Shown piece by piece: positions 36,113-45,846 of a DNA stretch of 64,000 bases. The position numbers were made by a program, and so were the translations under genes. Source of the stretch: Paramoeba atlantica (taxonomy: Eukaryota; Discosea). Each line of letters opens with the position of its first letter. Positions within the stretch are counted from its first letter, which is position 1. Below the pieces are notes generated by a model. The model did no database searches and was not told where the DNA came from. It saw only the letters and a list, made by a program, of their open reading frames with translations. Location of the stretch: assembly GCA_977017575.1 (NCBI GenBank), contig CDRNVI010000065.1, positions 310,001-374,000 on the forward strand, read 5' to 3'.

Positions 36113-36687
36113 TTCTGTGCGTACTTAAACGACTTCACCTTCCACCCCCGGCTCGCCCTCTTCCCCCGCGCCCGCTCATTCCCCCGCGTCGCACACTTCG
36201 GCTTCGTATGCGACCCCGGGGTCCCGGGCGCCCCGTACCGTTTCACCACCTCCCGCCGGGACTTACGCCCCCGCAGCAGCACGGTGTCACGCCCCGTCGG
36301 GGACTCCCCCGCGAGTTGGTCAAACGTCAGGCACTCCCCCCCGGCCGCCGCAACCCGCCGCGCGGCCATCTTCGAGAACCGCAGCGCGCAGATCCGCAGC
36401 CGCGGGAGCGCCACGAGCCGCACGTCGTCGAGCACCGCGGTGGGGACGACCACGATGCGGTCCCCGGTGGTCCTCCCCGCGAGCTTGACGACCCGGGAGA
36501 GGGAGAGGGAGGCGCGGTGGGTGCGGGAGAGCATGAGACGGTGCAGGACCTTCTCGTTGAACCTCGAGGCGGTGCGGCGGGCGAGGAAGCGGTAGAGCCG
36601 GACCAGGAGAAGGAGCTGGGGGTTCGCGCTTTTGGGGGACTGGCGGACGGTGCGGGGTTTGGGGAGACCTTTGGTGTCACGACCCAT
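36109..36687 (-). CDS. rpl18: Large-subunit ribosomal protein eL18
   Basis: 192 residues, the usual size of eL18. Diagnostic stretches are 'LLLLVRLYRFLARRTASRFN', LSRTHRASLSLSRVVKL, RICALRFSKMAARRV, 'GGECLTFDQLAGESPTGRDT' and the C-terminal 'GTPGSHTKPKC', then GNERARGKRASRGWK. It is part of the cytosolic 60S subunit, where it binds 28S rRNA. The gene is strongly GC-rich in all positions, unlike the AT-rich genes on either side, so codon choice differs markedly. It is intronless. It lies about 160 bases beyond the terminal exon proposed for BRCA2. Confidence 0.97.
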   Translation of the reverse strand: MGRDTKGLPKPRTVRQSPKSANPQLLLLVRLYRFLARRTASRFNEKVLHRLMLSRTHRASLSLSRVVKLAGRTTGDRIVVVPTAVLDDVRLVALPRLRICALRFSKMAARRVAAAGGECLTFDQLAGESPTGRDTVLLRGRKSRREVVKRYGAPGTPGSHTKPKCATRGNERARGKRASRGWKVKSFKYAQK

Positions 36688-36911
36688 GGGGCGTGGTGCG
36701 TTGATAAAGTTTTAAAGAAAAAGGGCTAGGAAAAGAGGATGAAAAGGGTGGGATGGGGTTGTGTGATGTATGGTAAAGATCTACATCAAGGTGTGTTTCC
36801 TCGATTTTTCGAGTACATGGACTTAACTACAAAATTGACGTTTTATGTTATTCTAACAGAGCAAGTTTTTTTGAATAACGGCAGAAACGGATGACAGCTA
36901 GCGGATCGCGC

Positions 36912-36985
36912 CTGCAATGTACAAACTGTTGGATAAAGTCAACAAGGTGAAAAAAGCTAGGTGAACCTATAGATTATCTTCTTAC
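36912..36985 (-). other. Possible 74-bp terminal intron of BRCA2
   Basis: On the minus strand the BRCA2 frame ends inside TGCAG|GTAAGAAG, a perfect 5' splice consensus, and the stop TAA is made by the splice-site bases. A matching 3' site, TGTACATTGCAG|G, lies 74 bases on. Splicing would keep the frame and replace the stop with 20 further residues ending at 36848. It would be the only intron proposed in the window. Confidence 0.4.
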
Positions 36986-39900
36986 CTGCACTTAAGTAGT
37001 TCCGTAAGCTCATTGGCACGGACAGTATAAACGACCGCGTGCGACGCCGGGGCGACTCTTCGGGAAACGTACACCACATTCTTGAGGTGGTAGTGCTTCC
37101 CTGCTACCAAGCCTTGCACGAATCGCAATGAGCGTGAGAAAAATCGGGACGACACAACCGTATCGTCGTCCCATGATAATTCAACCACTAGAGTACGAGC
37201 TGGGGAACCTGACTCCTGATTCGGCGTATAACGAGATTCAGAAATATCCACTTTAAAATGTGCATAGCGCGACTCAGCACTCCCACTTGTGTATGCAAGA
37301 TTCCTGAAATCAATCTCATTTCCTGAATCAAGGTCACAATCTAAGTTTATTGGGGAGCCTCCGTCCATTGCACTACTCTGTATGATATCTTCGAGCACTG
37401 CAACCAATGGGGATTCCTTATCGACTTTTGAAAAAGAGTTTTGCATGGCATATGATGCAGAGAAATCTCTCGTGACATCACGAAGGGCACAGCGACGTGG
37501 GTTTCCTGTTAATGCGGAACACTGAGCGTACGAAAGCTCCGGTCGGAAGTGAACGCGCTGGTTGCGGCTCGGTAAAAGATTATGCGCTCGCAGAATAGTT
37601 CCCTCGGTAAATTCAAAATTCTCCCATGTGCGATGTAGACTGTCGATATCCCCGAGTGGAGATGTTGGTGCGGGTGATAAAACTTCTTGAGAAAGGAACT
37701 TCTCTGAAGACTGTGAGGCTTTGTCATTTGAAGGCTTACGTGGATTAATATGCAGAGGAACTTCAATAGATAAAAGTGCACATGCCTGACTGCAGAAGAA
37801 CTTCATAACACTATCACGACTTTGAGCCGTCGTGTGTTTAGTACATTGCTTTTGCTCAAAATCAGTGCTAAGGAAACACGCACAATCTTGAACCAAGTAT
37901 GTAAGTATGGCGTGTATCCTCATATTCGTCATATCCCCTCCCGCACTTTGGAGCATGCGCTGGATGGCGGAGCTGTTCAACGAGTTTGTAATCTTTATAC
38001 TAGGGCGATTATCAGACGTTCTTGGCTCGTACAGCACGGAAGAGATACGAAAGTAGACAGGATACCTGCGAAGCACAGCAATGCGCAATGAAGAAATTCG
38101 ACCTCCATCTCGATTTACACTTGCAAGTGTTCGTAGGGGTAAGGAAAACGAAGTTATAGAACAGTGTGAGTACCAACCGAGTGGTTCACCCGAGATTGCG
38201 GGTAAAACATTATTGTGCTTTACACTGAGTTCAATTAAATTTTGATTTTCCTTGACAAGCGGATGTGAAAAGTGGCATGTCGTTTTGCGTTCAAGGCCTT
38301 TGACAATAAACTTCGTCACGATAGCCCCCTTTTTGAAAGCTTTTACCGAGGATTCGTCCGCTGCGATGTACAAGGACTTCCAGTACCTATTTAATACATC
38401 GTCCACATGAACTATTGCGCAGTACCATCCATCTGTTAGCAACCAGTTATCTCCACCATCATAACCTATTAATTGCAGCACTAATGTGGCTTCCGAGCAT
38501 TCCAATCCTTCGTAGAACAGGAAAAAAGGACTACGGTGCTCGCAATCGCGCTCAAGTCGGTGCCGTTCGAAAAGGTTCGAGCACAACATGTCCAACTTTA
38601 AGCAAGGTAGTCGTTGAATCATGATACTGCACAGCAAGTGATGATAAACCCATTTTTTGCAATCTACACCGGCATACATTATCAGAGACTCACAACGTAC
38701 ACACGCAGATTTAAAAAGTGGTAGACTCCCACCTAACATGGCTGAAATGTCGTCTGACAGTACATCCAACATGAGGGTTGTACAAAACTTTAACGCACCG
38801 TCACCTTTCAGCGCGTCATTGACAAACAATACATACATGCTACTCGTAGCAACATTACACGTGTTGCATGATGCTGCGTCAGGTGTCCAGCTCGTGGGGA
38901 CCGGTAAGTCAAAATGTGACTGCGCCTTCTTCATGCTTTCCTCCGAAACGGGAAGCGGACGCCCACTTGCAGTCTGAAACATGAGTGCATCATTGCCGGA
39001 TACCTCAGCCTTACTCGTAGCAACATTACACGTGTTGCCTGATGCTGCGTCAGGTGTCCAGCTCGTGGGGACCGGTAAGTCAAAATGTGACTGCGCCTTC
39101 TTCATGCTTTCCTCCGAAACGGGAAGCGGACGCCCACTTGCAGTCTGAAACATGAGTGCATCATTGCCGGATACCTCTGCCTTACTCGTAGCAACATTAC
39201 ACGTGTTGCCTGATGCTGCGTCAGGTGTCCAGCTCGTGGGGACCGGTAAGTCAAAATGTGACTGCGCCTTCTTCATGCTTTCCTCCGAAACGGGAAGCGG
39301 ACGCCCACTTGCAGTCTGAAACATGAGTGCATCATTGCCGGATACCTCAGCCTTACTCGTAGCAACATTACACGTGTTGCCTGATGCTGCGTCAGGCGTC
39401 CAGCTCGTGGGGACCGGTAAGTCAAAATGTGACTGCGCCTTCTTCATGCTTTCCTCCGAAACGGGAAGCGGACGCCCACTTGCAGTCTGAAACATGAGTG
39501 CATCATTGCCGGATACCTCTGCCTTACTCGTAGCAACATTACACGTGTTGCCTGATGCTGCGTCAGGTGTCCAGCTCGTGGGGACCGGTAAGTCAAAATG
39601 TGACTGCGCCTTCTTCATGCTTTCCTCCGAAACGGGAAGCGGACGCCCACTTGCAGTCTGAAACATGAGTGCATCATTGCCGGATACCTCAGCCTTACTC
39701 GTAGCAACATTACACGTGTTGCCTGATGCTGCGTCAGGCGTCCAGCTCGTGGGGACCGGTAAGTCAAAATGTGACTGCGCCTTCTTCATGCTTTCCTCCG
39801 AAACGGGAAGCGGACGCCCACTTGCAGTCTGAAACATGAGTGCATCATTGCCGGATACCTCAGCCTTACTCGTAGCAACATTACACGTGTTGCCTGATGC

Positions 39901-42849
39901 TGCGTCAGGTGTCCAGCGCGTGGGGAAGGGTAAGTCAAAATGCGATTGCGCTTTCTTCATGCTTTCCTCCGAAACGGGAAGCGGACGCCCACTTGCAGTC
40001 TGAAACATGAGTGCATCATTGCCGGATACCTCAGCCTTACTCGTAGCAACATTACACGTGTTGCCTGATGCTGCGTCAGGCGTCCAGCGCGTGGGGAAGG
40101 GTAAGTCAAAATGCGATTGCGCTTTCTTCATGCTTTCCTCCGAAACGGGAAGCGGACGCCCACTTGCAGTCTGAAACATGAGTGCATCATTGCCGGATAC
40201 TTCAGCCTTACTCGTAGCAACATTACACGTGTTGCCTGATGCTGCGTCAGGCGTCCAGCTCGTGGGGACGGGTAAGTCAAAATGCGATTGCGCTTTCTTC
40301 ATGCTTTCCTCCGAAACGGGAAGCGGACGCCCACTTGCAGTCTGAAACATGAGTGCATCATTGCCGGATACCTCAGCCTTACTCGTAGCAACATTACACG
40401 TGTTGCCTGATGCTGCGTCAGGCGTCCAGCTCGTGGGGACGGGTAAGTCAAAATGCGATTGCGCTTTCTTCATGCTTTCCTCCGAAACGGGAAGCGGACG
40501 CCCACTTGCAGTCTGAAACATGAGTGCATCATTGCCGGATACCTCAGCCTTACTCGTAGCAACATTACACGTGTTGCCTGATGCTGCGTCAGGCGTCCAG
40601 CGCGTGGGGAAGGGTAAGTCAAAATGCGATTGCGCTTTCTTCATGCTTTCCTCCGAAACGGGAAGCGGACGCCCACTTGCAGTCTGAAACATGAGTGCAT
40701 CATTGCCGGATACCTCAGCCTTACTCGTAGCAACATTACACGTGTTGCCTGATGCTGCGTCAGGCGTCCAGCTCGTGGGGACGGGTAAGTCAAAATGCGA
40801 TTGCGCTTTCTTCATGCTTTCCTCCGAAACGGGAAGCGGACGCCCACTTGCAGTCTGAAACATGAGTGCATCATTGCCGGATACCTCAGCCTTACTCGTA
40901 GCAACATTACACGTGTTGCCTGATGCTGCGTCAGGCGTCCAGCTCGTGGGGACGGGTAAGTCAAAATGCGATTGCGCTTTCTTCATGCTTTCCTCCGAAA
41001 CGGGAAGCGGACGCCCACTTGCAGTCTGAAACATGAGTGCATCATTGCCGGATACCTCAGCCTTACTCGTAGCAACATTACACGTGTTGCCTGATGCTGC
41101 GTCAGGCGTCCAGCGCGTGGGGAAGGGTAAGTCAAAATGCGATTGCGCTTTCTTCATGCTTTCCTCCGAAACGGGAAGCGGACGCCCACTTGCAGTCTGA
41201 AACATGAGTGCATCATTGCCGGATACTTCAGCCTTACTCGTAGCAACATTACACGTGTTGCCTGATGCTGCGTCAGGCGTCCAGCTCGTGGGGACGGGTA
41301 AGTCAAAATGCGATTGCGCTTTCTTCATGCTTTCCTCCGAAACGGGAAGCGGACGCCCACTTGCAGTCTGAAACATGAGTGCATCATTGCCGGATACCTC
41401 AGCCTTACTCGTAGCAACATTACACGTGTTGCCTGATGCTGCGTCAGGCGTCCAGCTCGTGGGGACGGGTAAGTCAAAATGCGATTGCGCTTTCTTCATG
41501 CTTTCCTCCGAAACGGGAAGCGGACGCCCACTTGCAGTCTGAAACATGAGTGCATCATTGCCGGATACCTCAGCCTTACTCGTAGCAACATTACACGTGT
41601 TGCCTGATGCTGCGTCAGGCGTCCAGCGCGTGGGGAAGGGTAAGTCAAAATGCGATTGCGCTTTCTTCATGCTTTCCTCCGAAACGGGAAGCGGACGCCC
41701 ACTTGCAGTCTGAAACATGAGTGCATCATTGCCGGATACCTCAGCCTTACTCGTAGCAACATTACACGTGTTGCCTGATGCTGCGTCAGGCGTCCAGCTC
41801 GTGGGGACGGGTAAGTCAAAATGCGATTGCGCTTTCTTCATGCTTTCCTCCGAAACGGGAAGCGGACGCCCACTTGCAGTCTGAAACATGAGTGCATCAT
41901 TGCCGGATACCTCAGCCTTACTCGTAGCAACATTACACGTGTTGCCTGATGCTGCGTCAGGCGTCCAGCTCGTGGGGACGGGTAAGTCAAAATGCGATTG
42001 CGCTTTCTTCATGCTTTCCTCCGAAACGGGAAGCGGACGCCCACTTGCAGTCTGAAACATGAGTGCATCATTGCCGGATACCTCAGCCTTACTCGTAGCA
42101 ACATTACACGTGTTGCCTGATGCTGCGTCAGGCGTCCAGCGCGTGGGGAAGGGTAAGTCAAAATGCGATTGCGCTTTCTTCATGCTTTCCTCCGAAACGG
42201 GAAGCGGACGCCCACTTGCAGTCTGAAACATGAGTGCATCATTGCCGGATACTTCAGCCTTACTCGTAGCAACATTACACGTGTTGCCTGATGCTGCGTC
42301 AGGCGTCCAGCTCGTGGGGACGGGTAAGTCAAAATGCGATTGCGCTTTCTTCATGCTTTCCTCCGAAACGGGAAGCGGACGCCCACTTGCAGTCTGAAAC
42401 ATGAGTGCATCATTGCCGGATACCTCAGCCTTACTCGTAGCAACATTACACGTGATGCCTGATGCTGCTGTAGAAGATGCCACGGCTTGGGGACTGTGCG
42501 TCGCATGAGTTCGATGCAAGTTTGTCGCAAGTTCGATGGATTTGCGTTGTTTGATTTTGTATTTTGGGTCCGTTCGTTTAGAATGTCGCTTTGACTTGCG
42601 TTTCTTTAATGTTAGTTGTTTTGTGTCTGTGGGTTCTGACGTATCTGCGGACGTTTCGTTTCTCCTGGACGCTGGTGCGGCATTGCGGTTCGGTTTTGTG
42701 AGTGAAGATTGTCTTTGTTTTGGAGAATCGGCTTTGGTGTGCCTGCGAAATCTGCAAATGGAACAGAAGTGCTTTGTTGTGTTGAGGTACGTGCACCGGG
42801 GGCAGGACCATTTTGTCAACCTACGCTTGTTGGTCGTGGTGGATTTCAT
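36982..42849 (-). CDS. BRCA2: BRCA2 orthologue with 21 near-identical BRC repeats and an N-terminal RanBP2-type zinc finger
   Basis: 1,955 residues. BRCA2 loads RAD51 on single-stranded DNA during homologous recombination. Residues 14-37 form a RanBP2-type zinc finger (W-x-C-x2-C-x10-C-x2-C). Residues of about 136-1325 hold 21 copies of a 57-residue unit, each with an intact BRC core (FQTASGRPLPVSEESMKKAQ; F-x-x-A contacts RAD51) and a later FDLP at the place of the second RAD51 contact. The helical domain follows (KKWVYHHLLCSIMIQRLP...), then the first OB fold with 'LLTDGWYCAIVHVDD' near 1470 and RISSLRIAVLRRYPVYF further on. The C-terminal part probably holds further OB folds. The frame ends at a splice-like sequence and may continue in a short exon at 36848-36911. 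Very long BRC arrays are known in Trypanosoma brucei; 21 copies is exceptionally many. Confidence 0.93.
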   Translation of the reverse strand: MKSTTTNKRRLTKWSCPRCTYLNTTKHFCSICRFRRHTKADSPKQRQSSLTKPNRNAAPASRRNETSADTSEPTDTKQLTLKKRKSKRHSKRTDPKYKIKQRKSIELATNLHRTHATHSPQAVASSTAASGITCNVATSKAEVSGNDALMFQTASGRPLPVSEESMKKAQSHFDLPVPTSWTPDAASGNTCNVATSKAEVSGNDALMFQTASGRPLPVSEESMKKAQSHFDLPFPTRWTPDAASGNTCNVATSKAEVSGNDALMFQTASGRPLPVSEESMKKAQSHFDLPVPTSWTPDAASGNTCNVATSKAEVSGNDALMFQTASGRPLPVSEESMKKAQSHFDLPVPTSWTPDAASGNTCNVATSKAEVSGNDALMFQTASGRPLPVSEESMKKAQSHFDLPFPTRWTPDAASGNTCNVATSKAEVSGNDALMFQTASGRPLPVSEESMKKAQSHFDLPVPTSWTPDAASGNTCNVATSKAEVSGNDALMFQTASGRPLPVSEESMKKAQSHFDLPVPTSWTPDAASGNTCNVATSKAEVSGNDALMFQTASGRPLPVSEESMKKAQSHFDLPFPTRWTPDAASGNTCNVATSKAEVSGNDALMFQTASGRPLPVSEESMKKAQSHFDLPVPTSWTPDAASGNTCNVATSKAEVSGNDALMFQTASGRPLPVSEESMKKAQSHFDLPVPTSWTPDAASGNTCNVATSKAEVSGNDALMFQTASGRPLPVSEESMKKAQSHFDLPFPTRWTPDAASGNTCNVATSKAEVSGNDALMFQTASGRPLPVSEESMKKAQSHFDLPVPTSWTPDAASGNTCNVATSKAEVSGNDALMFQTASGRPLPVSEESMKKAQSHFDLPVPTSWTPDAASGNTCNVATSKAEVSGNDALMFQTASGRPLPVSEESMKKAQSHFDLPFPTRWTPDAASGNTCNVATSKAEVSGNDALMFQTASGRPLPVSEESMKKAQSHFDLPFPTRWTPDAASGNTCNVATSKAEVSGNDALMFQTASGRPLPVSEESMKKAQSHFDLPVPTSWTPDAASGNTCNVATSKAEVSGNDALMFQTASGRPLPVSEESMKKAQSHFDLPVPTSWTPDAASGNTCNVATSKAEVSGNDALMFQTASGRPLPVSEESMKKAQSHFDLPVPTSWTPDAASGNTCNVATSKAEVSGNDALMFQTASGRPLPVSEESMKKAQSHFDLPVPTSWTPDAASGNTCNVATSKAEVSGNDALMFQTASGRPLPVSEESMKKAQSHFDLPVPTSWTPDAASGNTCNVATSKAEVSGNDALMFQTASGRPLPVSEESMKKAQSHFDLPVPTSWTPDAASCNTCNVATSSMYVLFVNDALKGDGALKFCTTLMLDVLSDDISAMLGGSLPLFKSACVRCESLIMYAGVDCKKWVYHHLLCSIMIQRLPCLKLDMLCSNLFERHRLERDCEHRSPFFLFYEGLECSEATLVLQLIGYDGGDNWLLTDGWYCAIVHVDDVLNRYWKSLYIAADESSVKAFKKGAIVTKFIVKGLERKTTCHFSHPLVKENQNLIELSVKHNNVLPAISGEPLGWYSHCSITSFSLPLRTLASVNRDGGRISSLRIAVLRRYPVYFRISSVLYEPRTSDNRPSIKITNSLNSSAIQRMLQSAGGDMTNMRIHAILTYLVQDCACFLSTDFEQKQCTKHTTAQSRDSVMKFFCSQACALLSIEVPLHINPRKPSNDKASQSSEKFLSQEVLSPAPTSPLGDIDSLHRTWENFEFTEGTILRAHNLLPSRNQRVHFRPELSYAQCSALTGNPRRCALRDVTRDFSASYAMQNSFSKVDKESPLVAVLEDIIQSSAMDGGSPINLDCDLDSGNEIDFRNLAYTSGSAESRYAHFKVDISESRYTPNQESGSPARTLVVELSWDDDTVVSSRFFSRSLRFVQGLVAGKHYHLKNVVYVSRRVAPASHAVVYTVRANELTELLKCR
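38860..42450. repeat. 171-bp tandem array (21 copies) encoding the BRC repeats
   Basis: The period is exactly 171 bp (57 codons). Using 'gtccagc(t/g)cgtgggg' as a marker, copies occur every 171 bases from about 38,881 to 42,302. Two protein variants alternate: VPTSW and FPTRW. Copies differ by few bases, mostly in fixed positions, and the array contains higher-order periods of 342, 513 and 1,026 bp. Confidence 0.95.
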
Positions 42850-43346
42850 TCATTCTGTAGAAAATAGGTTAGCGAACTTACACTGTATATTACGGTACAT
42901 TTTCTTGGTATGGTAATACATTGTACAATCCTTATAGGATAACAATCCCCCTTTCACTTCTAGTAAAAATTCAGTCATTGTACTGTACAACGTCTTTCGA
43001 AGTGGCTGAAGAGACATTCAGGCAGAGGGTTCAGTTCCCATTCATGGAGTTTAGTGCTACATTGGAACTGTATACAGTGGAGCTGTATATTATTCAATGG
43101 AAGCCGCACAAGACTAAATTACGTTGCCCCAGGTGATGCAATCGACGAAGCACAAACAGCTTTCGACGATCTTGCGGTATGCTTCCATGACGAAAACGAA
43201 GGCTCTAGCACTGGGCAGTCAGAGAATTTTGCGCATTATAACACACGTAGAGCTGCTGGGCGTCCGGATGGTTGAGCTGCTGGGCGTCCGATGACATAAA
43301 CATGTGTCTATCTAATCCATTCTGCTTCACGTGAAAAAGGCGCAGA
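42850..43346. other. Spacer upstream of BRCA2, with a short direct repeat
   Basis: About 500 bases between the BRCA2 start and the PHD gene stop. A unit 'gagctgctgggcgtccg' occurs twice in tandem at about 43,252-43,293. No gene was recognised. Confidence 0.5.
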
Positions 43347-44063
43347 CTACACTCCACAACAGCGCGGACAGAGCCACTCTGTCGATGGCCGACGCAAATC
43401 GAATTGAAGGGAAAGGCTATTGACGCCCGCACAAATCCCGTGTGCGTGTTTTCCACAACCGTGACAAACAATGTAATATGGATGTTGCTGAAAATCCACC
43501 TCAGTGGAAGGTTGAGTATTTTTCTTACTAGCTTTGGATTTCTTTGTGTGCTGGCGTAACTCATCTTGGTGTTCGGATTCTACTTCTCTTTTTATTACAG
43601 GATTCTCAGACTTTCCGCAGATTTCACAAATATGTTTTGGTAGAGCGCTCTGTACCTTTATGTCAGTGTAGCACTCGAAACATATCCACTTCCCTTCGTT
43701 GTGAGGTGGAAACATGTTTTTCGCATGATTATCAGAGTTTATGCCGACACAAGCTGCGTGAAAGAGGTCACCACATTGGGCGCATCGAATGTAAGAACCA
43801 TCCTTACTGCGCTTCACAGCTGCCGAGTTCACATCAAGCTTTCCACAGTAGCATTTTCTCGACGGGGGGACAATGTTTTCCGAGGTATCCAATTCTTTGT
43901 TCTCTACTTCAGACGTATTTTTCAGATTGCTTTCACTCAACGTGTCCATGTTAACTTTCTCAATAGATTCTTCGTTTATACAGTTTGTAGAAGCGCTTTT
44001 CTTATTCGTATTCACAGAAATAGTAGATTCTGGTTGCTCAGATTTAGAGTACGCCATACCCAT
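43347..44063 (-). CDS. Protein with two PHD-type zinc fingers
   Basis: 238 residues from the ATG at 44063 (MGMAYSKSEQPEST...). The frame is open to 44156, but those extra residues are hydrophobic and look untranslated. A Ser/Thr/Glu-rich head of about 70 residues precedes the first finger at about 74-130 (CYCGK...YIRCAQCGDLFHAACVGIN...WICFECY), which fits the C4HC3 pattern. A second cysteine-rich finger follows at about 138-235 (HICEICGK..., then YIVCHGCGKHAHGICAGVN, then WLCPRCC), its halves separated by a charged insert of some 40 residues. PHD fingers usually read histone H3 tails, so a chromatin role is likely. No catalytic domain is attached. Confidence 0.82.
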   Translation of the reverse strand: MGMAYSKSEQPESTISVNTNKKSASTNCINEESIEKVNMDTLSESNLKNTSEVENKELDTSENIVPPSRKCYCGKLDVNSAAVKRSKDGSYIRCAQCGDLFHAACVGINSDNHAKNMFPPHNEGKWICFECYTDIKVQSALPKHICEICGKSENPVIKREVESEHQDELRQHTKKSKASKKNTQPSTEVDFQQHPYYIVCHGCGKHAHGICAGVNSLSLQFDLRRPSTEWLCPRCCGV

Positions 44064-44342
44064 GTAATAGTAATCAAACTTCAAGTCAAGTTCAAATAAA
44101 AACTGAAATGAGTCGCAACAAAATATGTGTGACGTATTGCGTAGATTCATAAACATTTTTTAACAACTTATACACACCGATTATTTCGTCACACAATACA
44201 CATTCCTTTTCTTTCCCCTCAAGCTGGCCTGCAGAGTGCATCTACGCATAGAGAACCTCCCGGCCGTAAAAGCCTTACAAAAATACTTCGATGTTTCCCA
44301 CAAATGAAATACATGTAGATTGAAAAAAATGTCTCATTCACA

Positions 44343-45359
44343 CTACAATTTTTGACGCATAAGCTTTATGAACGGCTCACACACGGAACGCCAATGTGTT
44401 GCGGAATGTCGATCCAAACCTTTACTTTTTCCAGATTCGTACCACCCCATCACTGCACTCTCGTTCACAATACCTCTTTCCATTAATTCAAACAAAAAAA
44501 TTGGGAATTTGTCTTGCATACATACCTTGTTTTCTTGTGCAAAACGCTCTGCCTCTTCCACCACCACAGAATATAAATCCTTGTTCACAAATCGCTTCAG
44601 GATAGGCGTGAGCTGACGGATTTGCATACACGCATGTTCAGCATCGATACCCCCACGAAAACACGCACGAAACACCAACCGGGCCAAATCCTTTTCCTGC
44701 ATCCCGTATTCCTGTTTCAAATCAAATACCTTGTCCACCACCGCGCTCTCCCCCACCCCTGCGCGAATCAGCTCGGTTAACTCCACCACCGGGTCCCCAC
44801 CCACATTTTCTATCGTCTCCTCCTGTAACTCCCCCTGGTCATGCCCGGCGGCTCGCCGTGTACTCCGCTCCCACTTCGCCTCCTGTTTCTGGTCCTTACT
44901 GGGCTGCGCGGCTCGGGTATCCTTCTCGTGCCGCATAATCGCGGCCATCACTTTTTCACTCACCGTGAGGTCCGAGCCGCGGGAGCAGGCCTTGCAGGTC
45001 ATCTGGAGTCTTCCCTTCTCCGCTGTGGTGTAGACCGTCTCGGGGTTACGGCAGTGTTTGCACAACACCCCGCGACGGATAAACTCGTAGAGCCGGTTTT
45101 GGAGTTTGTACGCATCCGCCTTGATGTGATCCCCGGCCAGGGACCAGCGATCGTTCTCGAGTTTCATCGCGACCCCGAGATCGGTGCTCATGGATTTGAT
45201 GAGGTACTCCGCGGGACGGTGGATGGAATCGGCGACGTCGCGGATGTTCAGCACGACGGTTTTGATGCCGTTGCCCCGGCCCTCGACTTTGCACAGCAGT
45301 GCGGGCATTTTGTACCGGTAGAAGGAGTCCTCGCGACGTTCTGGGTCAATGTTGATCAT
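44343..45359 (-). CDS. Translation initiation factor eIF5, copy 1
   Basis: 338 residues. eIF5 is the GTPase-activating protein for eIF2 in the scanning pre-initiation complex. The N-terminal domain is classical: MINIDPERREDSFYRYKMP, KVEGRGNGIKTVVLN and HRPAEYLIKSMSTDLG. The C-x2-C...C-x2-C zinc ribbon is at about 99-124 (CKHCRNPET...CKACSRG), and its 5' coding region is GC-rich. The C-terminal W2/HEAT-like domain (about 190-338) ends with 'FPIFLFELMERGIVNESAVMG', then WYESG, and 'CEPFIKLMRQKL', the aromatic-acidic boxes that bind eIF2-beta and eIF3. It is somewhat short, since yeast and human proteins have about 405-430 residues, because the linker is reduced. An identical second copy lies 10,529 bases to the right. 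Confidence 0.95.
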   Translation of the reverse strand: MINIDPERREDSFYRYKMPALLCKVEGRGNGIKTVVLNIRDVADSIHRPAEYLIKSMSTDLGVAMKLENDRWSLAGDHIKADAYKLQNRLYEFIRRGVLCKHCRNPETVYTTAEKGRLQMTCKACSRGSDLTVSEKVMAAIMRHEKDTRAAQPSKDQKQEAKWERSTRRAAGHDQGELQEETIENVGGDPVVELTELIRAGVGESAVVDKVFDLKQEYGMQEKDLARLVFRACFRGGIDAEHACMQIRQLTPILKRFVNKDLYSVVVEEAERFAQENKVCMQDKFPIFLFELMERGIVNESAVMGWYESGKSKGLDRHSATHWRSVCEPFIKLMRQKL

Positions 45360-45846
45360 GGAATGGGTTGGTTTTAAGAAAGAAAAAGTTCACTATTCGT
45401 TAAAAAGATGTGAATTGTCATGTGATATCGTGTGAGAATAAACCAGGCCAGTCGAAGGGCATTGTATCCAATTCCTAAACTATTTGTTCACTAGATTTAC
45501 TACTCTACTTTCAGTATACACTGAAACTCAGTATACACTGAAACTGGAGTATAATACTCCATTCTTAGAATTTGTATCTAAAGGATTAGCCTGGTAAACG
45601 GAACCCGACACATTTTGAGCGCGGCAAGCCTCATACTTCTTCTTCCGCTGTTACGCTCGCCAATAAACTGGCTACCCGGACTGCTGACCAAACAAAATGG
45701 ACCTCAATTGCGGACGAATCATGGGTAGATTCAGAAATCAATCCTCGATACATCGGTCACGAAGTGCAGTGTTCCGTTTTCGAAAGACAGAAAATTGATT
45801 TGGTCATAACTGATGCTTGCCACGGTATGTCAGACACTCCACTTTG
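45360..45846. other. Spacer upstream of eIF5, with a short tandem repeat
   Basis: About 490 bases. 'cagtatacactgaaact' occurs twice in tandem at about 45,513-45,546, followed by a short palindrome 'ggagtataatactcc'. No gene was recognised. The same sequence is at 55,889-56,375. Confidence 0.5.

Noticed and set aside
36208-36729. Frames overlapping eL18 in other phases and strands
   Set aside because: Shadows of a GC-rich ribosomal protein gene; only the eL18 frame has family similarity.
38881-42470. CRISPR-like array because of regular 171-bp repetition
   Set aside because: The repeat is coding, in frame, has no spacers and encodes BRC motifs; this is a eukaryotic protein repeat.
42536-42916. 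126-codon plus-strand frame over the BRCA2 start
   Set aside because: It is antisense to the zinc-finger coding region and its composition mirrors the complement.
43252-43293. Short direct repeat as a possible regulatory element
   Set aside because: Only two units of about 23 bases with no further support; noted under the spacer but not called a site.
44841-45377. 178-codon plus-strand frame over eIF5
   Set aside because: It is antisense to a well-supported eIF5 and has no recognisable content.
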